64,000 nt of DNA from the NCBI GenBank assembly GCA_009785335.1, contig WQWM01000001.1:157202-221201 (forward strand). Direction: 5' to 3'. The DNA is from Oscillospiraceae bacterium (GTDB lineage Bacteria; Bacillota; Clostridia; Oscillospirales; Acutalibacteraceae). Below, one piece after another: positions 23,035 to 30,642 of this stretch. The position numbers were made by a program, and so were the translations under genes. Below the pieces are notes generated by a model. The model was not told the DNA's origin and did not search any database. It saw only the letters and a list, made by a program, of their open reading frames with translations. How positions within the stretch are numbered: the stretch's first letter is position 1; each line of letters begins with the position of its first letter.

Positions 23035-24618
23035 TTATGCTACAAAATTAACCGTAAAGTGGTGCGAACGCACCGTGCGCGAGCCAAAAAAGTTCATGCG
23101 CGCATTTCCACCAGTGAAGATTCTGTCGCCGATCCTCACCTGCTCCACATAGCCATGCGGGCATGTGCTCAGCACTTCAAACCATTGTGCCGCGTTGTTG
23201 CCCAGGGTGATTGCATTCCCCGGGAACCTGCGATTATAATCATCCACCATGCGTTGAATTTCCTGCGTGGTAAAGCTTGGGCTGCTGCGATTCACCGTTT
23301 CGGGGCTGGTTCGCCCACCGCGCAAATACGGCGAAGGCGGGCCGCCGCTCCATGCCCACTGTGCGCTGGCTGTGTGCCCCGCGCTGCTGGCAAAATACAG
23401 CGCATCGGCCACTGACCCATTATGGCTGACATACGTGCCGCGCACGCTGTTTGCCAAGGCCAACATGGGCGCGTGGAACTGCTGCGCAAAGCCTGAATTC
23501 CATTCTCCGTCAGACAAAATATGATGATTCACTTCTGTGGTGCGAAAGTTGTTGCGCTTGGCAATGGTATAAGCCGCAACCATCTGCGCCCGCATGGCTT
23601 CATCTGGCACGTTACCGCTGTGCCCAATTTCACGCCAAGCAATGCGTGCAATATACTCATCCAGCGGGAACTGCCGCCCCTCATGCGTCACAGTTGCTGG
23701 TGGGCTGGCATGTTGCGCAATGCGAATGCCGGGCGCATAGTAATAGTGCTGCAAAATCTGGCGATAGCTCCAGCCGCGGCGCGCAAACTCCATGGCACCT
23801 TCTTGGCTCATGCCAACGCCATGGCCAAAGCCCGCCACCTGGAACTGAAACGTTCCCTGCGTCACTGGCTGTTGTTGCCCGGGCGGTTGAATAATCGATG
23901 GCCGATTAAACGCATTGCCCAGCATATTCACCACATCTTCCACATGCTGCCGTGCCGGTTGCGCAAAAGCCTGCGGCAGCTCCACTGCATATTCCACAAC
24001 GGGTGGTGCAGCAGGACTTGTGGCGGCAAACTGCGTGGTTAAGCCTGCACCGCACAACAGCACCGCTGCCGTTAAACTGGTTGCCGCCAGTGCACGCACG
24101 CGATGACGCCGTACAGACGAATCTTGCGGCGCGGGTGCTATGTCCTGCAGCTCATGCTGGTTGCGTGTGAGATAGGCGTAGATTTGTCGGCGCTGTTGTT
24201 CAAGACGTTGCGCACAAAGCGGCAACATCACAATTTCCTGGTTGCCGCAGTGCAGCGCGAACCCGTTAAACAGGCCATCCGGCGAAAGAAACGCTTTGGC
24301 ACCAATCGGGAAAGCTGCATCTTCAGGCGAGGGCGCAAGCTGTGTGTCCAACACATGCGCACGCACATGAGACGTGTAGCCCAACGCGTGCAGTAACGTG
24401 CGCTTAAGCGCGTTAAATTGGGCAGGCTCAGTGGCGATGACAAACACATCGCGGCGGCGCAAAAAAGTCGCTAGATTTTCCAGCAAGGCCTCGGCAGTCA
24501 ATGCCGCCACCGTGGGAGGTGGTTCTCCACCAAAACACCGCGTGCACAGCTCCCGCAGGCACGCAACTTCTTGCGGCCACGGCTGCGTTTGCAGCGTGAA
24601 CAGCTGTATTTTTTTCAT
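23035..24618 (-). CDS. Membrane-anchored SpoIID/LytB-like protein, apparently circularly permuted, with CinA-like N-terminal domain
   Basis: The 527-residue protein has three parts. Residues 1-150 resemble a degenerate CinA/MoCF domain (RRRDVFVIATEP; AAFPIGAKAFLSPDGLFNGFALHCG; EIVMLP). A single helix lies near 175-197. The outer part is SpoIID-like, the peptidoglycan lytic transglycosylase fold, but GFGHGVGMSQEGAMEFARRGWSYRQIL (263-289) comes before the catalytic PLDEYIARIAWREIG (318-332; catalytic Glu likely 330) and AQMVAAYTIAKR. In SpoIID the GHGVGMSQ motif is at the C-terminus. Here the chain ends with VEQVRIGDRIFTGG, which normally precedes it. GGATGTAAAT precedes the ATG. It probably remodels the cell wall or spore wall. 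Confidence 0.8.
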   Translation of the reverse strand: MKKIQLFTLQTQPWPQEVACLRELCTRCFGGEPPPTVAALTAEALLENLATFLRRRDVFVIATEPAQFNALKRTLLHALGYTSHVRAHVLDTQLAPSPEDAAFPIGAKAFLSPDGLFNGFALHCGNQEIVMLPLCAQRLEQQRRQIYAYLTRNQHELQDIAPAPQDSSVRRHRVRALAATSLTAAVLLCGAGLTTQFAATSPAAPPVVEYAVELPQAFAQPARQHVEDVVNMLGNAFNRPSIIQPPGQQQPVTQGTFQFQVAGFGHGVGMSQEGAMEFARRGWSYRQILQHYYYAPGIRIAQHASPPATVTHEGRQFPLDEYIARIAWREIGHSGNVPDEAMRAQMVAAYTIAKRNNFRTTEVNHHILSDGEWNSGFAQQFHAPMLALANSVRGTYVSHNGSVADALYFASSAGHTASAQWAWSGGPPSPYLRGGRTSPETVNRSSPSFTTQEIQRMVDDYNRRFPGNAITLGNNAAQWFEVLSTCPHGYVEQVRIGDRIFTGGNARMNFFGSRTVRSHHFTVNFVA

Positions 24619-24685
24619 ATTTACATCCTTTGTTTTTTCACATCTTTTTTCTGGGAGACGCAAGCGCAACGGCTAACGTAAACTG

Positions 24686-24714
24686 ACTATAACACAAAAA
24701 AGCCAAGAAATCAA
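24686..24714 (-). promoter_or_regulatory. Promoter of the SpoIID-like gene
   Basis: Minus strand TTGATT (24709-24714), 17 bases, TATAGT (24686-24691). It overlaps the terminator of the upstream operon. Confidence 0.55.
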
Positions 24715-24744
24715 GCGGTTAACGCAAGGTTTTCTTGGCTTTTT
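24697..24744. terminator. Terminator of the micropeptide operon
   Basis: AAAAAGCCAAGAAA and TTTCTTGGCTTTTT form a 14-bp stem with a 20-base loop; on the minus strand it ends with a T run. Confidence 0.75.
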
Positions 24745-24841
24745 CATGAACAATTTTTCGTTTGCCGGCATTTGCCGAAAAGAGTGTTAGCGAGCGGAAA
24801 AGCAAGGGCACGCTTTCCCGGAATTTTCCGTTTCGCCTATG

Positions 24842-24946
24842 TTAACCCAATGTGCTGCGAAGCAAAACGATGATTGCTGAAACAATCGTGACAACCAAAG
24901 CAATTACCGGCGAAAAGAAAAGCAGAAAGAAAAAGATATCACCCAT
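24842..24946 (-). CDS. 34-residue single-helix membrane peptide
   Basis: MGDIFFFLLFFSPVIALVVT... ending RSTLG; AAGGAGGAG precedes the ATG. It is the last of three consecutive micropeptide genes. One hydrophobic helix fills most of the chain. Function unknown; it could be a small regulator of a membrane enzyme. Shorter than the track cut-off. Confidence 0.65.
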   Translation of the reverse strand: MGDIFFFLLFFSPVIALVVTIVSAIIVLLRSTLG

Positions 24947-24957
24947 AAAACTCCTCC

Positions 24958-25068
24958 TTATTGAAAAAACCAAGCGAACATTGCAAATAGGATAATGGGC
25001 AGCAAAATAATTCCCCCAATGATCACGCCCCAAGAGGCCAGTAGGCCATGCCAAGGTTCACTAAACAT
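24958..25068 (-). CDS. 36-residue single-helix membrane peptide
   Basis: MFSEPWHGLLASWGVI... ending FAWFFQ; GAGGAGATTTTT precedes the ATG, and its stop is 11 bases before the next start, inside that gene's ribosome site region. Middle gene of the three. Confidence 0.65.
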   Translation of the reverse strand: MFSEPWHGLLASWGVIIGGIILLPIILFAMFAWFFQ

Positions 25069-25097
25069 AAAAATCTCCTCCTCAAATCTTGTAACAG

Positions 25098-25226
25098 TTA
25101 GACACCCGCCGCCCATTGAACCGCATAATACATCGCCGAAAAGCTTGCAAAGATGATAAGACCAGAAACCACTAATAACGCAGCACCCAAGAGAAAGTAT
25201 ACAACCCAAAACAGGGTTTGTGACAT
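25098..25226 (-). CDS. 42-residue single-helix membrane peptide
   Basis: MSQTLFWVVYFLLGAALLVV... ending YAVQWAAGV; GAAAGGAGAACACC precedes the ATG. First of the three micropeptides, 76 bases behind the class B-type sortase gene with only a REPIN half between. Confidence 0.65.
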   Translation of the reverse strand: MSQTLFWVVYFLLGAALLVVSGLIIFASFSAMYYAVQWAAGV

Positions 25227-25267
25227 GGTGTTCTCCTTTCTTCATGCTTTGTCGGAATCTATGCCAA

Positions 25268-25294
25268 TAGGGGCGGATAAAATCCGCCCCTACA
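25268..25294. repeat. Half REPIN-like palindrome
   Basis: TAGGGGCGGATAAAATCCGCCCCTA, here fully symmetrical, between the sortase gene and the micropeptides. Confidence 0.7.
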
Positions 25295-25302
25295 AACTAG
25301 TA

Positions 25303-26463
25303 TTAACTGCTTCTGCCAATGGGGTGCCAAACATCGCTGGGGTCAAAGGGATTTTGGCGGCCCTGTCGGTCAAACATGATTTGCGGCAAGCGCGGGTTGG
25401 GATTGTTGCGTATCGCTCCTGAGGAAAGACTGGCGGTTTCGCCGGGGCGTACGCGACGACCAAATACATACAAGAATGCATCCGGGAAGTCATAAATGCA
25501 GGTTTGCAGCGTGATGAGATAATCGCCCCAGCTCACATCAAGGTCAACCTCAACCAGGCTGCGTTGACGAATGGCACGAATAAAGCCATCAAAGTTCACC
25601 GCCGTGGGGAAATCTGGCGTGTTGGCGCGGAACATATAGAAATTGTCGTGCTCCAACCGCCCATTCACAATCACCGAGGCAAAAATGAGATATTGATGCA
25701 CATCACCGTTCTCAAGGGTGAGAGTGATTAGCGGGTTGCGGCGCACGCCGTCTGCCGTGCGGAAACGTGGCAGGCGCGAGAAGATGGTGCCGTCGCGCAT
25801 GTGGTGGCCGTAGATAATCAGGTTGGTGGACATGGGCGTGGTGCGCACGCGGTTGCGGAAATCAAAAAACGGGTTGCCGTGGCGCGATGGGCGGCCATGC
25901 AAATCACGGTAAAGATAAAAGTCGTTGTCACGCGCCTGCACCACCGGCAAGTCAATGTCTGCGCCGGGCACTTCAAGCCAAGCCATCACGTCACGATTGA
26001 TGTCATGCAACTCTTCAAACGAGTAGCGGCCAATACGCACACGCGGTGCAATTATATTGCGATATCCCGCTGCGGGATGCTCCGGGGCTTCGGGGTCCTG
26101 TTCGGGCGGATTCTCGGCGCAAAATGCACAGTAGTCCATGTCCTCGGGCCATGGATTGCGGCACACGCTGCACTCATAGCCATATATCGGCACCGGACGA
26201 GCTTCAATCGCGTCCTGCATGGTGCGATGATGCATCCACGGCAACACCCCGGCCCAAACAATGAGAAAAACGGCAGCACCCACCGCAACCAGCGCAAACA
26301 CATCAAACAGAATTTTGCGCAGGCGCTCCTTTGGGCTGTCGCCTTTGAGCGGGAACATGTGCTGCTCAAAAAAGGTTTTGCGCTTGCGTCCGCCTTCGAT
26401 CACCGCTTCTGTGGCGTCGATGGCTTCTTGCGATTCGGGCAGATCCCATGGGTTTTCGTGCAT
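25303..26463 (-). CDS. Class B-type sortase with extracellular zinc-ribbon-like insert
   Basis: The 386-residue protein has a cytoplasmic N-terminus, a helix near 53-75, then a CSVC...CAFC pair (98-115) on the outer side, and a sortase domain from about 140. Catalytic residues: His220 in IIYGHHM, Cys322 in LITLQTC and Arg336/337 in VFGRRVRP. The VMAWLEVPGADIDLPVVQ opening and the long helix before the Cys segment are those of class B and related sortases, transpeptidases that attach proteins to the wall or each other. GGAGGTAAATT precedes the ATG. It lies 12 bases after cinA. Confidence 0.9.
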   Translation of the reverse strand: MHENPWDLPESQEAIDATEAVIEGGRKRKTFFEQHMFPLKGDSPKERLRKILFDVFALVAVGAAVFLIVWAGVLPWMHHRTMQDAIEARPVPIYGYECSVCRNPWPEDMDYCAFCAENPPEQDPEAPEHPAAGYRNIIAPRVRIGRYSFEELHDINRDVMAWLEVPGADIDLPVVQARDNDFYLYRDLHGRPSRHGNPFFDFRNRVRTTPMSTNLIIYGHHMRDGTIFSRLPRFRTADGVRRNPLITLTLENGDVHQYLIFASVIVNGRLEHDNFYMFRANTPDFPTAVNFDGFIRAIRQRSLVEVDLDVSWGDYLITLQTCIYDFPDAFLYVFGRRVRPGETASLSSGAIRNNPNPRLPQIMFDRQGRQNPFDPSDVWHPIGRSS

Positions 26464-26475
26464 AATTTACCTCCA

Positions 26476-27756
26476 CTATATCATCAATTGTCGTACTAAG
26501 TCAAGTGCGTGTTTCGTTGCCACGCTGCGGTTATAGGCGCGGTCACTTCGGCCGGTTTCAAGCTTAAGCGATTTGTGCTGGCTGCCATCTGTCGCATGCA
26601 GGAAAATTAATCCTGCGGGCTTGTCTGTGTCATCAGCTGGGCTTGCCATGCCAGTGACCGCGAGGGCCAAGCTTGCACCCGAACGAACTAGTGCCCCCAG
26701 TGCCATTTCTTGTGCACATTCGGCACTGACTGCGCCGAACCGTGAAATTGTTTCACATGAAACATTTAGCAAATTTTGCTTGGCTTCGTTGGCATAGGTA
26801 ATAAATCCCCAGCCAAACACTTGTGACGCGCCGGGCAGGTCGGTCAATCGCTTGCAAATGCTGCCGCCAGTGCAGCTTTCTGCGATGGCGAGGGTTTTGT
26901 GCTGTGCATGCAACAGCTCAAGCACAACCTGCTCCAATGGTTTGTCGACGGAATAGGCGTAATTTCCTAACACATGTTGCAATTTTTTTATCGTGCAGTC
27001 ACACATGTCCTCTGCCTGGGCTTGAGTAGCAGCCGCAGCACTGATGCGCAGATAGGCTTCACCTTCTTTTGCGTAGGGCGCGACGGTGGGGTTTGTGCTG
27101 CTTAAAAAGCTGTCACACAGCTCTGCCATGCGGCCTTCGCCAATGCCCATGGTGCGCAAGTGGTGCGACACAATCACACCGTCGCTGCATTGCTGTAACA
27201 TAGGCGCAAGCATATTGGCAAACATGTGCTGTAACTCACGGGGTGGACCGGGTAGTAGAACCACGATTTTGGTTGCCCCCTCAGTCGCGCAGTCGCGCGC
27301 CAGCTCCCCCGCATGCGGTGGAGCCTGTAAGGTTTCGATGTAAATGCCCGGGGCGGTGCCATTTTCGTTATATAATACCGTGCAGCCTTGGGGCACCATA
27401 GCCTGTTTACGATTGCTTTGCACGCAGGGCTGACAACGTACACGGAAAAAATCCTCAATGCATTGCATCTGCTTGGCGTCTTCTTGCAGCAGCAAGCCCA
27501 GTGCTTCGGCAACCACCTCTTTGGTTAAGTCATCTTGTGTGGGACCAAGCCCGCCCGTTAAAATAACGATGTCACTGCGCCCTAGCGCAAGCATAAAATC
27601 CTCGCGCAGGCGTTGTGGGTTGTCACCCACGGTGTTCACGCGTTGCACAGAAATGCCCATGGCTGCCAGCTCGCGGCACAAAAACTGCGCGTTGGTGTTG
27701 AGGATTTCGCCCAGCAGCAGCTCCGTGCCGACGTTAATGATCTCGCACACTTGCAT
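26476..27756 (-). CDS. cinA: CinA: MoCF-like nucleotide pyrophosphatase fused to nicotinamide-nucleotide amidase
   Basis: The 426-residue protein has the N-terminal MoaB/CinA domain (INVGTELLLGEILNTNAQFL; SDIVILTGGLGPTQDDLT; VVLLPGPPRELQHMF) and the C-terminal PncC amidase domain (LAIAESCTGGSICKRLTDLPGAS; VTGMASPADD). Together they salvage damaged pyridine and ADP-ribose nucleotides; in some bacteria the gene is linked to competence. GGAGGAGTTTGT precedes MQVCEIIN, so the start is 27756. It precedes the sortase gene in one operon. Confidence 0.95.
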   Translation of the reverse strand: MQVCEIINVGTELLLGEILNTNAQFLCRELAAMGISVQRVNTVGDNPQRLREDFMLALGRSDIVILTGGLGPTQDDLTKEVVAEALGLLLQEDAKQMQCIEDFFRVRCQPCVQSNRKQAMVPQGCTVLYNENGTAPGIYIETLQAPPHAGELARDCATEGATKIVVLLPGPPRELQHMFANMLAPMLQQCSDGVIVSHHLRTMGIGEGRMAELCDSFLSSTNPTVAPYAKEGEAYLRISAAAATQAQAEDMCDCTIKKLQHVLGNYAYSVDKPLEQVVLELLHAQHKTLAIAESCTGGSICKRLTDLPGASQVFGWGFITYANEAKQNLLNVSCETISRFGAVSAECAQEMALGALVRSGASLALAVTGMASPADDTDKPAGLIFLHATDGSQHKSLKLETGRSDRAYNRSVATKHALDLVRQLMI

Positions 27757-27778
27757 ACAAACTCCTCCAAACAAATCT

Positions 27779-27838
27779 AGAACAGCGCGAAGCAGCTAAA
27801 GTTCTTTTGGTTACTTTTCTTTCAAAAAAAGTAACGCC
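27779..27838. repeat. Degenerate dispersed repeat and hairpin
   Basis: A degenerate AGAACAGCGCGAAGCAGC core is followed by GTTACTTTTCTTTCAAAAAAAGTAAC, a hairpin that could also attenuate transcription between thiI and cinA. Confidence 0.45.
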
Positions 27839-27854
27839 TGCGCGGCGAGCGCAA

Positions 27855-29027
27855 TCATGCATCAATCGCCATATATTTCGTGCCCTCAATGGCCTCATCT
27901 ATCATTGTATCCAAGTCAAGTGCCGATTCTGCTTGTTCAACCAAAGAAAGTTTGGGGCGCGTGCGCGGGCGACGCGGCGTGAACACCGTGCAGCAATCTT
28001 CATAGGGCAAAATAGAGATATCAAATGTGCCGATTTGCCGAGCAATTTGCACGGCTTCGTCTTTGTCCATGCCAATTAGCGGACGAAACACAGGCATGGT
28101 GGTTGCGGCATCCGTGCAAGCGAGGGCTTCGAGTGTTTGACTGGCCACCTGGCCCAGACTTTCCCCTGTGATGAGCGCCCCGCAGTTTTCACGCTGGGCG
28201 ATGATCTCGCTCACGCGCATCATCACGCGGCGCATGATGAGCGTAAATAGCTCCTCGGGGCAGCGGGTTTTGATTTGCTCTTGAATGGCCGTAAACGGCA
28301 CCACAAACAGACGAATGCGTCCGCTGTAACCCGCCACTTGGCCGAGCAGCTTATGCACTTTTTCCTCTGCGCGCTGGCTGGTGTAGGGCGGGCTGGCAAA
28401 GTGAATGGCCGCAAGCCGCAAGCCGCGCCGCGCCATCATCCAGGCAGCCACAGGGCTGTCAATTCCCCCGCTGATGAGAATAGCCGCATCACCTGCGGTG
28501 CCCACGGGCAAGCCGCCCGCTCCGCGGATTTGATTGGCATGGATGAAGGCGTACTGATCACGCACTTCAATGTTCACCGTCACGTCGGGCTTGTGCACGT
28601 CTACTTTAAGATGAGGAAAGGCATTGAGCAATTGCTCACCCACTTTTGCACAAATCTGCGGCGAGTTGAGTGGGAAAGTTTTGTCTGCCCGCTTGGCTTC
28701 GCACTTGAAGGTGCGAACACCAACGAGCTGCTCGTCCAGATAAGGCGCGCAGTGTTCTAGGATGGCATCCATACTTTTGGGCAGGCGCAGAGCACGGCTA
28801 TAGCCCGCGATGCCGAAAACTTGTCCCACATGCGCGGCAGCCCGGTGCATGTCCATTTGGCTGTTGGCAGGAATCACTTGCAAAGTGGACTGTTGCAAGC
28901 TAAATTGCCATTGGCCCAGTGGTTCAAGCGCACGCCGCAGGTTGCGCACAAGCTGTTGTTCGAAGGTGCGGCGGTTGTTGCCCTTTAGCACCAGCTCGCC
29001 GGCTTTGATCAAGAGAATTTCAGTCAT
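27855..29027 (-). CDS. thiI: tRNA 4-thiouridine sulfurtransferase
   Basis: ThiI transfers sulfur from a cysteine desulfurase to U8 of tRNA and to ThiS for thiamine synthesis. The 390-residue protein shows the N-terminal ferredoxin-like segment (LIKAGELVLKGNNRRTFEQ), the THUMP domain, and the PP-loop ATP site LISGGIDSPVAAWMMARRG. The catalytic Cys is expected in ITGESLGQVASQT or the later ILPYEDCCTVF. There is no C-terminal rhodanese domain, the short form common in Firmicutes. MTEILL at 29027 is preferred over the track start five codons upstream. A cysteine desulfurase gene lies directly upstream. Confidence 0.95.
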   Translation of the reverse strand: MTEILLIKAGELVLKGNNRRTFEQQLVRNLRRALEPLGQWQFSLQQSTLQVIPANSQMDMHRAAAHVGQVFGIAGYSRALRLPKSMDAILEHCAPYLDEQLVGVRTFKCEAKRADKTFPLNSPQICAKVGEQLLNAFPHLKVDVHKPDVTVNIEVRDQYAFIHANQIRGAGGLPVGTAGDAAILISGGIDSPVAAWMMARRGLRLAAIHFASPPYTSQRAEEKVHKLLGQVAGYSGRIRLFVVPFTAIQEQIKTRCPEELFTLIMRRVMMRVSEIIAQRENCGALITGESLGQVASQTLEALACTDAATTMPVFRPLIGMDKDEAVQIARQIGTFDISILPYEDCCTVFTPRRPRTRPKLSLVEQAESALDLDTMIDEAIEGTKYMAIDA

Positions 29028-29050
29028 GGTTATATCTTTCATTTGTTATA

Positions 29051-29079
29051 TGTAGGGGCAACCGTTCTCGGTTACCCAT
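29051..29079. repeat. Half REPIN-like palindrome, GGTAACC-type arms
   Basis: TGTAGGGGCAACCGTTCTCGGTTACCC, followed by a degenerate CACAGCGAAGCGGC, between the desulfurase and thiI genes. Confidence 0.6.
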
Positions 29080-29108
29080 CGTTGCTAAGCGTGCACAGCG
29101 AAGCGGCT

Positions 29109-30239
29109 TTATCTTCTTAATAAAGTAGCTAGGGCTTCTGCCAGCGCATAGAGAAACGCGTCAATTTCTTGCCAAGTCGTCAAGCGCGATAGGCTGATGC
29201 GCAACGCGGAGGTCACGTAGCTGTCGGGCAGGCCCATTGCTTGCAACACGCGGCTTTTGGAGCCCTTTGCACAAGCTGAGCCCGACGACACATGCACATT
29301 GCGCTCGGTGAGAAAGTTGATCATCACTTCGCTGGGCAAGCCAGGCACTGAAATATTGGTGAGATACGGCAACGCATCAGACGGGGAGTTGATGAACACA
29401 CCCGGCATAGCTTGCAGCCCGGCCACCAAGCGGTCACGCAGTGCGGTGACATGGTTAAAGGCCTGCGTATGATCAGGGATGGCGGCAACAGCGGCGGCAA
29501 AGCCGGCAATCGCGGGGATGGGCTCGGTGCCGGGACGCAGGCGTTGTTCTTGCGAGCCGCCAAATAGGATTGGGCTGATTTTCACGCCGTTGCGGACATA
29601 CAATGCACCTGCACCCTTGGGGCCGTGGATTTTGTGCGAACTGACCGTGAGGAGGTCTGCGCCCAGTTGCTGTGGATGAATGGGCAGCTTGCCAAAGGCC
29701 TGCACGGCGTCGCAGTGGATAAGTGCAGGGGCACCCGCTCGCCGCACCATGCGGCGAATCACATCAATGGGCTGCACGGTGCCCACTTCATTGTTCACAG
29801 CCATCAGGCTAACTAAGATGGTGTCGCGGTTGATGGCCGCAGCCAGATCTTCTTCTTTTACGCGGCCGGTGTGATCCACGCCGAGATAGACGACATCGTA
29901 ACCACGACTGGCAAGTTCAGCACAGCTTTCGGCAGTGGAGGAATGTTCAACGCTGGAGGTAATGATACGACAGCCTTGTCTTGCACGGGCGGTGGCAGTG
30001 CCCAGCACGGCGAGATTGTTGGCCTCGGTGCCGCCTGAGGTGAAAATGATTTCACCGGGCAAACAAGACAAACCGGCCGCCACGGTAGCACGGCATTGGT
30101 TAAGCAAGTGCTCGGCCTGCAAACCAATGCGATGCATGGAACTGGGATTGCCCCACGTGACGCTAATCGCCTGTTGCATGGCTTGCACCGCCTCGGTGCA
30201 AACCGGCGTGGTTGCACTATTATCCAGATAAACTTCCAT
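29109..30239 (-). CDS. Cysteine desulfurase (NifS/IscS family)
   Basis: The 376-residue PLP enzyme takes sulfur from cysteine for ThiI and other acceptors. YLDNSATTP opens the chain, SSVEHSS holds the cofactor-stacking His, SSHKIHGPKGAGAL contains the PLP lysine, and SSGSACAKGSKSRVL the catalytic Cys. The adjacent thiI gene makes it the probable sulfur donor for tRNA 4-thiouridine, as in the NifZ-ThiI pair of Bacillus. AAAGGAGG precedes the ATG. Confidence 0.95.
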   Translation of the reverse strand: MEVYLDNSATTPVCTEAVQAMQQAISVTWGNPSSMHRIGLQAEHLLNQCRATVAAGLSCLPGEIIFTSGGTEANNLAVLGTATARARQGCRIITSSVEHSSTAESCAELASRGYDVVYLGVDHTGRVKEEDLAAAINRDTILVSLMAVNNEVGTVQPIDVIRRMVRRAGAPALIHCDAVQAFGKLPIHPQQLGADLLTVSSHKIHGPKGAGALYVRNGVKISPILFGGSQEQRLRPGTEPIPAIAGFAAAVAAIPDHTQAFNHVTALRDRLVAGLQAMPGVFINSPSDALPYLTNISVPGLPSEVMINFLTERNVHVSSGSACAKGSKSRVLQAMGLPDSYVTSALRISLSRLTTWQEIDAFLYALAEALATLLRR

Positions 30240-30273
30240 GGTTTGTACCTCCTTTGCCCGGTAGTGTTCTTCT

Positions 30274-30302
30274 ATTATACATGGTTATTGCTCCTATTTC
30301 AA
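30274..30302 (-). promoter_or_regulatory. Promoter of the desulfurase-thiI(-cinA-sortase) operon
   Basis: Minus strand TTGAAA (30297-30302), 17 bases, TATAAT (30274-30279). Confidence 0.75.
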
Positions 30303-30532
30303 GTCGGTAAGGGGAAAAAAATGAAAAAATGGCACCTGCCGGGGATTTTTGGGGCGGCTTTGGCCGCATGGCGAAGATTTTTTTACAGCTTTTGTCTTCT
30401 ATGCACAGTATATGCGAAAGATCCGGACATGACATACTGCCAAACTTTCCCGCTGTGAAGCGCGGAAGTTCCCAAGGCTTGGAAAGACATGTTTTTACTC
30501 TGTGAATTTATCGCATTATTTCGGTGAAGTTA
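30303..30532. other. Gene-free stretch with possible RNA structure
   Basis: A 45-codon plus-strand ORF (30321-30458, MKKWHLPGIFGAALAAW...) has AAGGGG upstream but otherwise little support. Between 30430 and 30490 the sequence can form AACTTTCCCGC-TGTGAA-GCGCGGAAGTT and CCAAGGCTTGG. I could not match it to a known riboswitch. Confidence 0.3.
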
Positions 30533-30561
30533 TTGATTTTCATGCGTTGAAGCGTTATAAT
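30533..30561 (+). promoter_or_regulatory. Promoter of the second sortase gene
   Basis: TTGATT, 17 bases, TATAAT. It lies inside the track's ORF 30502-31989 and shows that translation must begin downstream. Confidence 0.7.
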
Positions 30562-30642
30562 GCAATTACCCTTATTGCGGGAAACATATCGGCAATCATG
30601 GGGATTTGGAAAACATGGACGTGCCTGGAAGGGTGGGAAAGG

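Noticed and set aside
27809-27838. Terminator between thiI and cinA
   Set aside because: The T residues are within the stem rather than after it, so termination is uncertain; recorded as a repeat/hairpin only.
30400-30500. Known riboswitch (cyclic-di-GMP or cobalamin type) before the second sortase gene
   Set aside because: Hairpins are present but no conserved core motif matches, and the sortase promoter lies downstream of the structure.
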